Source: Trametopsis cervina (Eukaryota; Basidiomycota; Agaricomycetes; Polyporales; Irpicaceae). Taken from it: a stretch of DNA of 64,000 bases. The stretch is from NCBI GenBank assembly GCA_022385755.1, contig MU278372.1, positions 1 to 64,000 of the forward strand, in the 5' to 3' direction. A program made the position numbers and the translations under genes. The notes below the pieces were generated by a model. That model had not been told where the DNA came from. It saw only the letters and a program-made list of their open reading frames with translations, and did not search any database. Below, piece after piece: positions 13,318-24,630 of the stretch (position 1 is the stretch's first letter; each line of letters opens with the position of its first letter).

Positions 13318-13854
13318 ATGTTATTTTGCCCCAGCTGTGCAAATCTTCTGGTCATATCGACTGAGACTGGATATAACAAGTGGGCATGCAACACATGTGC
13401 ATACGAGTTCCCTATAACGAAACAGGTGAGTCAATATACCAATCTACCATACTTTGGCCGCTTCGGACATTGACTATTGGCACGAAGATGACCTCACGCA
13501 CAAGGCTGAAGCGTAAAGAGGTCGATGATGTTCTTGGAGGCGCCGACATGTGGAAACATGCAGATTCTACCGCAGGTAATGCCTGTTCTGTGGCACCGAC
13601 CCTCATCTAACAATTTGTTAGCCACATGTCCCAAATGCGACCATGGGCGTGCATATTTCTATATGTTGCAGATTCGTTCTGCTGACGAGCCTATGACAAC
13701 GTGTACGTACACCCTGTTCTATTCTAACACATTATTGTTGCTGAGACGCCTTTTAGTCTATCGGTACAAATTTCTTTCGAACTCATAGGTCTCATTTGAT
13801 ACTCACATGGTGTCCAGTTGCGCGGCGTGCGGTCACCAATGGCGAGAAAACTAA
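13318..13854 (+). CDS. rpc11: RNA polymerase III subunit Rpc11 (TFIIS-like)
   Basis: Small zinc-ribbon subunit needed for Pol III transcript cleavage, termination and reinitiation; nuclear. Spliced from five exons to about 109 residues. The N-terminal ribbon reads MLFCPSCANLLVI then ACNTCAYEFPIT (two C-x2-C pairs). The linker contains the family signature RKEVDDVLGGADMW. The C-terminal ribbon reads CPKCDHGRAYFYMLQ, then RSADEPMTTFYR and CAACGHQWREN. The RSADEPMTTF motif carries the acidic hairpin that enters the polymerase active site, as in TFIIS. This motif and the EVDDVLGG linker separate it from Rpb9 and Rpa12. It follows alpha-actinin on the same strand by about 210 bp. Confidence 0.93.
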
Positions 13855-14034
13855 GTTTGAAAGGTCGGCATTCAACCTTACCGTGGTGGTGCCCATATTT
13901 ATGCGTTTAGGGCAGGGTATAGTCTGCGGGACTCCGATGTATATTATAAGCCACAACCATGTATCGATATTATAGACGAGCTTCTAATCTAGATGGAAGC
14001 AATAGCTAAGTTCAAGTCTCTATATTCCCTAATT

Positions 14035-16941
14035 CTACACAAGGAACATCACGGCAAATGCAGCTGGCACAATCAAGCACCCCAGGATGATGGATACACC
14101 GGAACGCGCCCCTGTGTTCGAAACCATGACAGAAGATATCGAAGGATGAGACGTCTCTCTAGGCGCAATCGGGTCGGTACCAGTGACTTTTACCTGCCCG
14201 ATGTGGCTTTCGAAGGCAGCGACAGTCGCACTGGGCCAGACAGTGGTGCCCTGTGCAGTTTGTAAACCGTACGCGATACCGGGCTGTCCATGTATCGCTA
14301 CTTGCTGCAGGGTTGGATTCTTGCCGCCGTTTGTGACTGTCATCTGCCCAGTGCCGCTGACAGCGCCGGTTTGGTTGGAACCAATGATGAATTCCCGAAG
14401 GAAAGTGTATGCCTTTGGGATGTTAATCAGAGACTGGTTGTGAGTCGAATTTATGTTTGATACGCACAGCAACAGGACGATAGGAAGGGACCTCGTGTCC
14501 CGCTCCGTGAATCAACGCATATGTCCAGTTTCGCTCTTGATGAACGACTCCTGCCCAGTTGCCATTGTCATCCCACCAGGGTGTACTAGGTCTCTCCGTA
14601 AACCCTTGAATCCCGCCGAAAGTCGTGTTCTTGTATCATATGTCAATGACGGGTGCGCTAGAGCAGGAGAATGGAGCATCACCTGTATGGTCACTAATGC
14701 AAGATAATTATCAGGAGGTATACCTTCGCGAAGAGAAGTGCTCACCCTCCGTGCCAAAGTGCGGAGAAATAGCGTCGTCGTTCCCCGCGTACAAAACTAT
14801 CTTGATTCCACGGCTTGAGGCATTACTTGCTAATGCGGACAGGAATGTCATTGGCCTACATTACGATCAGCAAGGCCTCGAAGTGATAATATACGCATTG
14901 TAACCTACTCCGGGCCTGATTTCCAGCACGAGAAATCAATACCAACTCTTGGATGCGAAAAGGGGAACCATTAACTCACTCGTATCAACACCTGATGCCT
15001 CTGCGAAAAAGCATTAGTATTGCTTTCTGAGACAGTTACAGTATGTCCTTACGATTTCCCCAAGGATAGTCAAAGCCGACACTCCATGTCTTATTAGGAG
15101 CATGAAGAGCAGAACGGACAGAAGCCCCTGATAGTAATAATGAGCCACCTCGCACCTCATGTATAGGACGCCCACTCACGATTCAAAAAGAAGGCCGGAT
15201 TCGTACTTGGCCCGGGGCTCAGAGCGTCAGGGACATCGAACGTCTGGAACACGATGGTAAGTGAGGGTGTTCTCTGCACAATAGTGCACTCACGTCGAAA
15301 TCTTTGTATTGGCCTGAACGCACGTTCACGTCAGCAAATCTGACTCTCGATCTAGCATATGATGAACTCACTCCACGGGTAGGTAAAATTGACAGCGTAG
15401 TCTACCATCTCGTCCCAGATGTAGCATCCATACCAAGGGTCAATGGTACGATTACTGCGCCCTGTGAGATCGCGTTTCCAGTTACTGTGTGCTGCCATCT
15501 TTTCGGACCTCGATGACAGATGTATGCGTTGCTTCCTTCTTCATATCGCTTCGCGACTTCCGTTGCAAACGTAAGATCGTGCTGATAAGGGTGTTTCCGA
15601 TTTTGACCCTCCACGAGTTTGATAGGTGGAAAGCGGCCGCCCTTCTGCGGGTAAGTCAAGTTCAGGTCCAAAGCGCATAAGTGAGCCCTAATAGGCATCG
15701 CTTTAGCCAGTTGGAACAAATAAAGTAAAATATACGCACTGGCGAGCAAAATAATCATAGACTTTCGTGTCGTAACCAATGATTTGAGGGTATGTCTGAA
15801 TCAAGCTCAACTATGACGGGCAATTAGACGTATGTATGCGCTGGTGAGCATAATCTTACTGTCGGCATGGTCTTGAATTCGCTATTCGACCCTAATCCAG
15901 GATTGCCTATAGCAAGCTTAGAGAGGTTCACCGGGGGTTTAGGCATAGAAAGCAGAGCTTTGGAAATGTACGGCTATATATGATAGGTGAGATACGGGGA
16001 ATGGGGAGACCATCCGGAACTAACGATGTATCTTCCTGCGTAACTTTCTCCAGTCAAGAGGAAGGGGCGTGTCTGCAAGCTCGGAAAGACCTGAACAAGA
16101 TTTGACAAGAACCCGACCTAGCAGAGCGGCGCATCAATATATATACAGACTTAGAGGGACATCACGAGACAACTTACAAAGTCTTGTGCTACTTGAGTCT
16201 CGTCTGCGGCTATTTAAAAGGCACCATAAGATGTGCCACGGACCTAGACACATGCAAACGTACCGTATCCGTTTGCATCTGCCGTGGAAAACCCCACACC
16301 ACTGAATAGCCCAAGCTATCAGCTAAGAAAGAAACAGTTACCAGTTTGAAAACGCACACAGGTTGGTCAATCCAAAAGTAATCCACTAGGCCGCTCCATG
16401 CGTACTGATTCTTCGTGAGGTTCTTAGTTCCAGGGGTCATCTGAATCGGTCCATTCTCAGTGAGGAGACCGTACAAGCTCGATGTACCAGGGCTTTTAAG
16501 AGTATTCAGCAGAGAAATTAGTCAGACTGAGAGTGTACTCACCCTCCCTGCAGCCAGACTGCCCACGGTCGATCGGAAAGCTCGCCGGGCCCAGCGGTCA
16601 ACGAACCACTTTGGCTTTCGAAGCCCCAAAAGTAGAGGGTATTATTCGGATGGTTTTCGCGCTGCACATTGATGTTGCCAGCATAGCTATTCCCGACGTC
16701 GAAGCCTAGTCCAAGTGAGCTGGAGTTGACGGCGAAATCTGGATTGGCATAACTGGAGGTCAGCAACAAGGAAACAACGTCCGCACGTACATGACTGCCA
16801 TTTGGTGCTGTAGTTCCCACTTGGTATCCCCGGATATACACGTGGATAGCTATCCGGAAGCGAGTTCACCCCCAATCCGAGGCTTAGCACCGCGACGATC
16901 AAGGCCAATGGCTGGGACTTCTGAAGGCTATAGCAGCGCAT
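14035..16941 (-). CDS. Secreted serine carboxypeptidase (peptidase family S10), possibly GPI-anchored
   Basis: Exopeptidase that removes C-terminal residues in the secretory pathway, vacuole or outside the cell. It starts MRCYSLQKSQPLALIVAVLS, a signal peptide. The S10 triad is visible: Ser in TGESYAGR (about 16035-16051), Asp in VLYAGNDDA (about 14775-14795) and His in HGAGHEVP (about 14491-14512). Other family features are PWAVWLQGGPG with an SLYGLLTENGP segment and VDYFWIDQPVGVGFS. Many N-x-S/T sites occur. The C-terminus ends in a small-residue stretch (SNTGARSG) and a hydrophobic tail (IILGCLIVPAAFAVMFLV) with nothing after it, which resembles a GPI-attachment signal. The gene is split by many small introns. 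The enzyme class is secure; anchoring is inferred. Confidence 0.9.
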
Positions 16942-17708
16942 GTTGCGAGATCCAAGGGGACAGTGTGAAGGCGAAGTACGGTTTCTGGCGCGACCAGTTC
17001 ATATCTAAACAGGCAGTGTTTAGCTGACTGTTTTTCAAACCGCAGTGGCTGACCATTTTTTCAACCACGGTGGCTGACCATCTGGGTATGGATGCAGGAC
17101 GTCACCGACTGCCAATACCTAAAACGGATATGCCGCCTGATGCGCCGATCCAGGTGGAAGACACCGTCGGCATCTCGGGTGCTGCCGTTGTAGCCATCAT
17201 TGCTGCCGGATGCGTGAACTTACAACTTCAGATCGGTAGATGAGATTGGGGTTGAACTCAACGGTGCCACAACGTTGAGAGTCACAGTACGGTGAAAAGA
17301 TGATGCGATGTTGATTTTCACAAGGCCTGGCCCACAAACTCGCAGTGTCCACCCTAATATCGTCCATTGTAGGGGTACGCAGGACTGGTCTGCCGCCGCG
17401 AGCCTGGAGGGGGCGAATGAGCAGAGGGGTGCGCTTGAAGGGGCTGGAAGGGATCGCGTCGGTGGTTGCTGTTGCTGGAGGACGACGGAGGAGAGATAGT
17501 GTACAGCATTATATTGGTATCGGTGTGGAGTACAACATGCGAAGCCGGCCAAGTTGTTAATTGTATTGTGCACCGTTCGATGGGATGAGTGGTAGGAAGG
17601 TGCGATGTGAACGATGCGTAAGGATTGAGCGTGCAATGCTACAGAAATATGGATACAGATGAGACTTAGATACTTATACAATGTGATTGCTTGAGAAGAG
17701 GGGTATCA
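16942..17708. other. Intergenic stretch between carboxypeptidase and LRR gene
   Basis: This holds the carboxypeptidase 5' region and the LRR gene 3' flank. Near 17024-17081 is a small imperfect tandem repeat. A plus-strand frame of 51 codons follows at 17088-17243, with a possible hydrophobic segment (GISGAAVVAIIAAG). It is too short and unsupported to call a gene. Longer open frames at 17220-17681 (minus) and 17345-17560 (plus) have no domain-like features. Confidence 0.4.
17024..17081. repeat. Imperfect 25-nt tandem repeat, about 2.3 copies
   Basis: Copy one (17024-17048) and copy two (17049-17073) each begin CTGAC, carry a T-run followed by CAA, and end GTGG. A third partial copy starts CTGACCATCTG at 17074. 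Copies one and two differ at a handful of positions. The repeat sits upstream of the carboxypeptidase start. Confidence 0.6.
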
Positions 17709-19134
17709 TCACCGGGTGGCAGCCAAACTCGCGAACGCAGCAGCCATCCACCCACCCGGGTCGAGTGTTTCGCACTGCATGTCCCGCAGCCACTCTGCTC
17801 GCTCCGTCGCGCGTCGGCACGACAGATGGTGCGCCGCGCCCATGCAGCACTCGTCCGAACAGCCCCCTCCGGAGCCTACTCCGTTTTTCCGGCCTGCTCG
17901 TCCTTTTGTGTTTGCCACAGTGATAGCGGGCGGCGGGAAGGCAGAGGGGTCCGGCACACAGCGGTGCGAGGAGAGACGGGGGAGGAGCGGCGGAAGTGTC
18001 GTCCTGTCCGCGGCGTATGTGCACACGCGCAGGCATTGTGCTGGTGAGAGGGAGGGTGCGAGGAAGGAGAGGACGTGTAGTACCAGTTCCGTGGGTAATC
18101 GCAACGCAACAGTCGCGCCCATGGAGGACAGAGACGAGGGGGAGAAAGGGAGAAGGGCTGCGCGTGCATGTCGCAAGAGCGTGAGCGCGTCGCTGGTGAC
18201 CTGCTGCTGCAATATCTGATTGCGGGTCAGGATTGCGCGACGCTCGGCGAGGGCATCCGCAAGACTGAGCGCATGAGAGGCTTGCTCCTCGTCGTCTTCG
18301 TCTCCCTCGCCGCCGCCTGCGAACATTTCGAACTGGGTAAGCGAGTAGTTGAGGCGCAGCGCGGCATGCAGGGCCCGGGCGCCGCGTGTACCGAGCGCGT
18401 TGCCGTTCAGGGTGAGCGTGCGCAGGTGGCAGTGGGGCGAGGTCAGGAATGCAGCGAGGGGTACGGCTGAAGGGGCGGTGAGTGAAAGGGTGGAGAGTTC
18501 AAGTGTGTGAAGATGGGCGCTGGAGAGGGTTGAAAGGAGGGCGGGGACGAGCGTCGGTCCGTGAGGGTTGGAGCTGAGCTTGAGGGTGGCAAGGTGTGAA
18601 GCATTGATGGCATGGGCAAACGCGGTGACGGCGGCAGGGTCTGCGCCGAATGTGTTCTATGCACATGCATACATGCAGTCAGCGGAGACGAGGGGAACGG
18701 GAGCGAGGCGGACGTACGTTCTGAAGGTGCAGCTCCCTAATCGTTTGCTTCCCGTCGATGAAGCGTGCACAGGCTTTCAGGGCTTTGTCATCAATGCCAC
18801 ACCCGCGCATGTCTATATCTGTAATGACACAACGGGAAGGAGGCAGGGCACGGAGATAGTCGAAGACGGTGGTGCAATCTACGCTGCCCAGCTCGACGTG
18901 CGGGATGAACAGGCGACGCACAACAGGGGCCTCGCGGAGAGCCTTGAAAAATGCATGTATGTCTGGGTATGGTCAGTAAAGATGAACAAGGGCGGGGGAC
19001 AGAGGATAGAGGGCGAGGGGAAGGAGCTGACCTACGGGTGTTCTGCCGCTCCAGGTAAAGATCCCTGTGCTGCTCCTATCGTGTGTGCTGCTCATATGAT
19101 GCGCGCGCAGTCTGCGCAACGGAACTGAGGCCAT
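17709..19134 (-). CDS. Leucine-rich-repeat protein with a C-terminal F-box-like segment
   Basis: Predicted LRR (RNI-like) protein of unknown role. The start MASVPLRRLRAHHMSS leads across an intron into DIHAFFKALREAPVVRRLFI. At least four ribonuclease-inhibitor-type repeats follow (ITDIDMRGCGIDDKALKA, IRELHLQN, LATLKLSSNPHGPTLVPAL, LRTLTLNGNALGTRGARAL). After an acidic linker comes an F-box-like stretch, LRLPTELVLHVLSFLAP, then a Cys-rich tail ending FASLAATR. In most F-box/LRR proteins the F-box precedes the repeats, so this order is unusual. If the segment is a real F-box it would bind Skp1 and recruit targets for ubiquitination. Two introns are clear: after the first 34 codons and near 18661-18720. 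Confidence 0.75.
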
Positions 19135-19459
19135 GGTAGTGTTGGATCTGCGAGGAAGGTACGAGCTTTGGATGGCATACGAATGGTCAAGGGAGAGAGT
19201 AGAGAAGATAATCACCTGCGCGGTACATACAGTACGCGGTTCAAGTGATTTAGGCGCGGTCAGCATGTGCGTAATGAGACGGAGCACATATTGTTATTCA
19301 GCGTGAGCAAAACCCAAATCAATCCCTTCAATTGGCCATAGTATTGTTACATATGCAGTTTAGCTACCACCGACATTGGACTCGACGACGAAAACTTTTT
19401 GCTGAAGAAACAACAAGCGATGAACAGGAAGTCATAGGGAATTGCAGCGAGCGGAGAGC
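19135..19459. other. Intergenic stretch
   Basis: These 325 bp hold the upstream region of the LRR gene and the 3' flank of the membrane-protein gene, both on the minus strand. No further feature was recognised. Confidence 0.4.
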
Positions 19460-21097
19460 TCAGACGAAGAGGTGGGCAGGGGAGTTGGAAGTTTGGATCT
19501 GAACGGACCCAAGCTCCTTCCCACTATCGCTATCCCAAACAACCTTGCCTTCAGCCCGACCCTTCTGGGAGATACGAGTAGTCAGGCGCCTCTGTCGTCC
19601 TTCACCAGCCGGATCCTCTGCGTTCCCATTGACGTGGACTGCTGCATCGAACCATCTGCCCGTGGTGAGCAAGAACGTGCCCTCAAAGGTCTCGTGGGTT
19701 GTCACACGAGCGGGGGAGTTCGAGGTGGTTCCGCGGAAGTCAAGCTTGGAGCCTACTGGAGCTGCGCTGTACTGGACGTCGAGGGGTCCGTTAGAGCTTG
19801 TGACATCGACTTTGAACACGCCGCCCTTGTTGTCCTTGGCAGCGCTCGCCAGAGAAATATCGAGCTTGACGTTACTGTAGAAATGCAACGTTAGTGAATC
19901 CAACAAGTAGAAGACGACTATAGTGGGCGTACCTGTTGGAAGTGTGCGCGGTGATACGGCTCGGGCTGCCAGTATCTTCATTGGTAAGGACAAGTTGAGC
20001 ATTGATAGGAGCATTGCTCGTGTTCAAGTCGATAACTTCCGTGGCATTGATAGTACCGGCGATGTTCGAGTTCGTCGTCCTCAGGCGGGCCTTGGCAGCC
20101 GATAAATACTGGAAGAACACTTAGTTAATGGGTATACACGTCGGAGTCAGTACGTACCTCGGCATGGATCGGCACGTTGGTGGTGCTCAAGGAAATGCTG
20201 CTGAAGTAAATGGTGTTACGGAAGTCTTCAAGCTCGTGTACGAAGAGAGGCATGTTCGTCTCGAGAGTCTCGATCCATGCTGAGGTTGGCAGCGTCACAA
20301 CTACATCGAAAGCGGTGCGATGATGATGGTCCCTGGGGTGGTTTACCCATGAAGGGCTCTGCGGCGGCTTGTCAGAAGTGGCTAAAACCATGCTGAACAA
20401 CTGACTCACGAAAATGCCCACACCGTTCTTGCTATCGTCCTTTTGCAGGTGGCACACCTTAGCGAAGTCAATCAAGTTCTGTTCGTTGTATAAGAACCTG
20501 ACGTCGACGCTTGCAACGTCCGAGTTCTCTGCGCCGCTGTCTACAAAGCGAATGACTCCATGTGAGAGGCTTCCCCGACTGAAGAAGTACAGGAGGTCGG
20601 AAGAGATGGGCAAGTTCACATTGGTTTGCGCAACGTGACGATAGCCGTGGTGATCAGGGTGGTCGGGGTGGTCATCGACTATCTCCCACTCAGCAACGTT
20701 AACACAGTCGGCGGGTAAAGGGATGTCGGCTCGATCCATGCCGTCTTGTGAACCTCCGGAGAATAGATCTTTAAACTGAGGAAACTTGTCAGCGGGGGCT
20801 GTCACGGCAGATACCAAGAGGAAGACTGACTGCTCGAGTGAACCTATGAATGTCCTTATAGGCGAAGAACAAGAGCATGCAGAAGATAAGGTCCAGAATT
20901 AGGATGTGAAGCAGTCGCACGCAGAACCTTCGACCCCGGGAGCGACGGCGAGGCTGATCAGACGGGGTGGTGACTGACTGCGCAGGATACATCGTGCTGT
21001 ATCCTGGATGTGCAGAGGGGCTCCCCGCAGTGAGATAGGTGGTCTGCCCCTTTTCCGCGTCCACTAGTGGCGATGCATTGTAAGACGGAGGGTCCAT
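19460..21097 (-). CDS. Single-pass (type II) membrane protein with repetitive beta-rich C-terminal domain
   Basis: Function unknown. The N-terminus (MDPPSYNASPLVDAEKG) is a proline/serine-rich cytosolic tail that ends in basic residues (RRRSRGRRFCVR). One membrane segment follows (LLHILILDLIFCMLLFFAY), then a long, presumably lumenal or extracellular part. That part has a globular region and then repeating strands containing TSNAP/TSNSP motifs (IDLNTSNAPINAQLVLTN, VDVTSSNGPLDVQYSA, VQIQTSNSPAHLFV). Such 'putative adhesin'-like repeats are common in uncharacterised agaricomycete proteins, of the DUF7330/DUF4097 kind. Introns lie near 19875-19933, 20108-20157, 20357-20409 and just after the membrane segment. 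Topology is inferred from the basic residues before the segment. Confidence 0.75.
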
Positions 21098-21624
21098 GAT
21101 GGCTTCGTATGTTTTCGCAAATGAGTGTGTCCCGGATTTCAGTGAAGGCTTATCTTCGAAAAGAGCACGGCTTTTGTACTATGGCGAGGATGACTGCGCA
21201 GAACAATCTAGACGAGATCGGCCAAGAGGACTCCAGTTCGCCATATGTTGCGCGACTGCGTTCGGCTGCGGATGCTACTAGCAGTAGCTGCGGTCTTGTC
21301 AGTCGGTGAATTGAGAGAGAACATGAGGTTGCCGCAGCGTAATAGCTAGTTTCGGTTCCGAACGGCCCGAGGACAAAAGCAGTAATCGTGTGGACCGCGG
21401 TCAGGATGAGCAGTTGCTTCCTTCAGCATCACTAGCATCTCGCCCGTACTTATGATGAAGTTTCTCCTGTCTTTTCTTCTACAGATAACTTTCTCTACCG
21501 AAAATGATCAATAGTATCCGTTCCCGCTGCGTTATACATCCAAGATGAAACGATGTCCATGTTTGTACAAATGCCACTTCCTATAGCTCCTAGCACCCAT
21601 AAATACTTTATATTCTTCTCATCG
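21098..21624. other. Intergenic stretch
   Basis: These 527 bp hold the upstream region of the type II membrane-protein gene and the 3' flank of the next minus-strand gene. Open frames at 21096-21309 (plus) and 21495-21758 (minus) are short or antisense to coding sequence. No feature was recognised. Confidence 0.4.
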
Positions 21625-24136
21625 CTACAGCCCACTGAACACAGACTCCGCCAAGAGGCGTCCTTGTCGGCTGATCCTGGCAGTTCTTTGCGCAAGGATC
21701 TCCGCACAAGTCCTCTGTCTCCACTCCAGTGAGGACACGTCGACATCTTTAACGTCAAACTGCCCCTGCAGCAGTAGCTGCACCAACTCGAGCACCCTGC
21801 TTTGCGTCAATGCGCTCGCGACCCATAGATTCCTGCGCGAGACGTTGGAGATGAACATGACAAAACGGTCCAGTGGGTTCGATAAGAAGGCCGGATGAGG
21901 CAATCTGGACACATTGACGGCTGTGCGCCAATCGGCAGTGGATTTTATGTCTTTTTCAGCGAGCCTGGTTGGCTCAGATAGTTTCGACTTCCATCTAACA
22001 AGGAAATGTTTGGACGATGGAACAGATGATCCTTTTTAATGGAGGACTCACTGAGTAGTGTGAAGGAAATGACCGATGAATTCAGCCATGGCCCCATGAA
22101 GAGCTTCCCGTTCCTCCGACGTACAGGTGACCAAAATGTTCACTGCCTGTGTCCAGTTTGCAGCGGGTACCATGATTCGGAAGATGAGAACATCCAGAGC
22201 AAACGTCCGCAGTCGTGCGTTCGCATGTACATCTTGGCTGTATTTTGTACACGGGTCAACGGTGAAAACCTCCGATTGATAGAAGAAAGACTGACCAATC
22301 TTGCAAGATCCATATCATGTTAGCGTCGTCCGCAACGGCTCGTTCGCGATCGATGTCTCCAGGGAACGAATGTTGGTTGCGCATCACGAAGAACGCCAGA
22401 GATTTGAGCGTTGCAAGCTCGGGAACCCATGGTCTACCCAGGTATTGGGCTCGTGCTGACAATGCGAAGGCCGACAACTCCCAATACCAAGATTTTGTTG
22501 AATCTTGATCTGTCAGTTTCATGGCCAACTCAGCATGAATGTCTATATGGGCAGCAATGGCACTCATGGCCACGCACGACGCAATCCGCATCGCTTGTCG
22601 TGTCTTGTCGGCGGGAACCCATATCCCAGTCTGGTAGCGAGGCAGACGGGGAAAGTCGGCCATCCACAGCTCACGGAGGGCCTCTATCACACCATGCTTG
22701 AGGAACTCCTCTGCGGCTACCCGGCTCTCGCGCAATAAACGTGCTGCGAACAGGAGGAAAGGGAGAGTAGGATGTGCCAGAGCGCCGTTATTGATTTCGG
22801 CGTGCGTTTGGAAGATCGAGAAGACATAATGCTGCGGCATACCGAATTCTGCTATGGCTTCGGCTACGTGTTGAGCAGCTCGAACTGCAAGGGTTTGGTC
22901 TGTCCTGGTAACGATGAAGCGAACCAGGCACTCGATTTCGAGAGGAAGCTCGGCGCTGAGGCGTTTCGGAAATGTCAGAAGCGAGTTGGCAACATCATCC
23001 AGTACTCGCGAGAAGTCGATAGTCTTCTCCTTGCCCTGGACAGCAGGAGCAAATGTGTGATTTGCCCAAAGGGGTCGTATGCCGGGACTCGGGATGTACT
23101 TCAACCAAAGGAGGTGGAGGCGTGTATCGTCGAAAGCGTTGTGCACCAGTGATGGTGACACCGTAAGCATACCTTCCACTAGCTCATAGAAGCCACGAGT
23201 CGTTCGTAGATAGCCTTCATATGTGTCCCGGGAAAAGGATAAACTCTTCGCTGCCCGTCTTGCGTCGTCCTCGCTTTGGATGGCGAACGGCACAGGGTTT
23301 GTTTTCCTGAGACGGCTATCAGCATGCTTCCCAGGCGCATTTTACAATAAGCTGGCGCACCAGGCCAGGATGTGAGACACTGCCAGGTGCCTCAGAAGCA
23401 GATATACGTCTCCTGCGTCGCACTCCATGAGTGCGCTTGCGATGGGCTTAGCTCCTTCGGAACGCAGCTCGCGTAGAAATACCTCCCATATTTGATCATA
23501 AATGGCTACAGGATATTCATCAGAGCAGACGATACTAGAAACAAGTAAGCCGTGTTCGTGCGGAAGCTTGAACTGCTCGCACCTGAGCAACTCCACTAGA
23601 TCTTTGTAGACATAAGGCTCTACGGAATGAGGCCTTGACTGGAGATATTCCGATAGGTATTGTATACGTGTCTCGGATACTTTGGATCTCGTGATAATAG
23701 AATATTTGCCCTTGAGAGCAGCACTACCGTCACGTAGTAAGCGGTACCCATCATCGTACAGCACAATCTCCGGACCTCACCTATGCAGCTTTAAGAGCTC
23801 ATATCGGAGCTCCGGGGTATACCTGTTACCGTGGAGCTTGATAAGACGACTAAGTGAAGATCGTGCTCGATATTCTGCAGATGCACGGTCTGCGAACGCG
23901 AGGACCGCGAGTGCAGTGCTCGATGACGCCTTGATGAACGAGCTTATACTACGGACAATCGCTGTGTCGTTCAGCAGCTGAATGGACGGTCCTGGACGAG
24001 CACCGAAAGGCTCTTCCGACTTCTTGGACTCAGCCTCTAATTTCCACTCTTTCTCCTGCACCAGAGTCTCCCAGTCCTCTGGTTCGAGGAGTGCGGCTTT
24101 GAGGTCGAGTTTGAACGTCGCCATGGGACAGCTCAT
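21625..24136 (-). CDS. Uncharacterised alpha-helical (ARM-like) protein
   Basis: Not recognised. The start MSCPMATFKLDLKAALLEPE could instead be the second Met (24124). Splicing by eye joins five exons in consistent frame into about 780 residues. Joins: LLKLH to SAALKGKYSI across a 57-nt intron, ASL to KTNPVPFAIQ across a 39-nt intron (23307-23345), ILQD to CQDVHANARLRTF across a 58-nt intron (GTCAGT donor), and HFLHTTQ to WKSKLSEPTR. The end is RLLAESVFSGL. The chain is rich in Leu/Ala amphipathic helices with no signal peptide or membrane span. That suggests an armadillo/HEAT-type scaffold, like many agaric orphan proteins. No catalytic motif is visible. Confidence 0.65.
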
Positions 24137-24630
24137 CCTCAGCGTTGTCCACCAGAAACGGCGTGTTCGTTGTCGTCGCGAGGAAAAGTACGTTCATCTG
24201 ATTGCCATTGACGTTGACGGTGGTATAATGCCCGCCGCAGTGTGAGAGCGCGTGACGGGTGGCAGGGACTGAGCGTCTGTCAGTTGCGATGATGCCCATG
24301 AGTGCCTCATTGATGGGCTCGCTTCATAGCATACAAAATGTAGTTTAGCAACCCCAACGAGGCTTGAACCGAGCCACAAACTTTGACGATGCACAGAAAT
24401 CAGTTTGTAGCAAACTCACATTATATATAGCATTTGACGCGTTACGGTACCTTGGGTCCTCAGGGAGGAATATGTTCGGGGCAGATATCATAGATGGGGG
24501 ATTGTGAATCCATTATGGAGTGAATACACAACTGTCCGATAGTATAATAGTACCTATGAGACTTGAGGATGTATGGTAGATTGAGATATAATACAATGCA
24601 AGAGTGAGAGAGATACATAGAAGAAGAAAA
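24137..24630. other. Intergenic stretch with a small open frame
   Basis: This lies upstream of the unknown helical gene and downstream of the Mlp gene. A minus-strand frame starts at 24299 and contains GGHYTTVNVNGNQMN, which looks like a short beta-hairpin peptide. It is followed by a possible splice donor at 24191 but cannot be joined in frame to the next gene. It may be a decayed or separate small exon. An AT-rich TTATATATAG run lies near 24420-24429. Confidence 0.4.

Noticed and set aside
17220..17681. 153-codon minus-strand frame and overlapping plus-strand frames
   Set aside because: Low-complexity composition and no recognisable motif; treated as intergenic.
24192..24299. Joining this small frame to the helical gene at 24136
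   Set aside because: The candidate donor and all nearby acceptors give a frame conflict.
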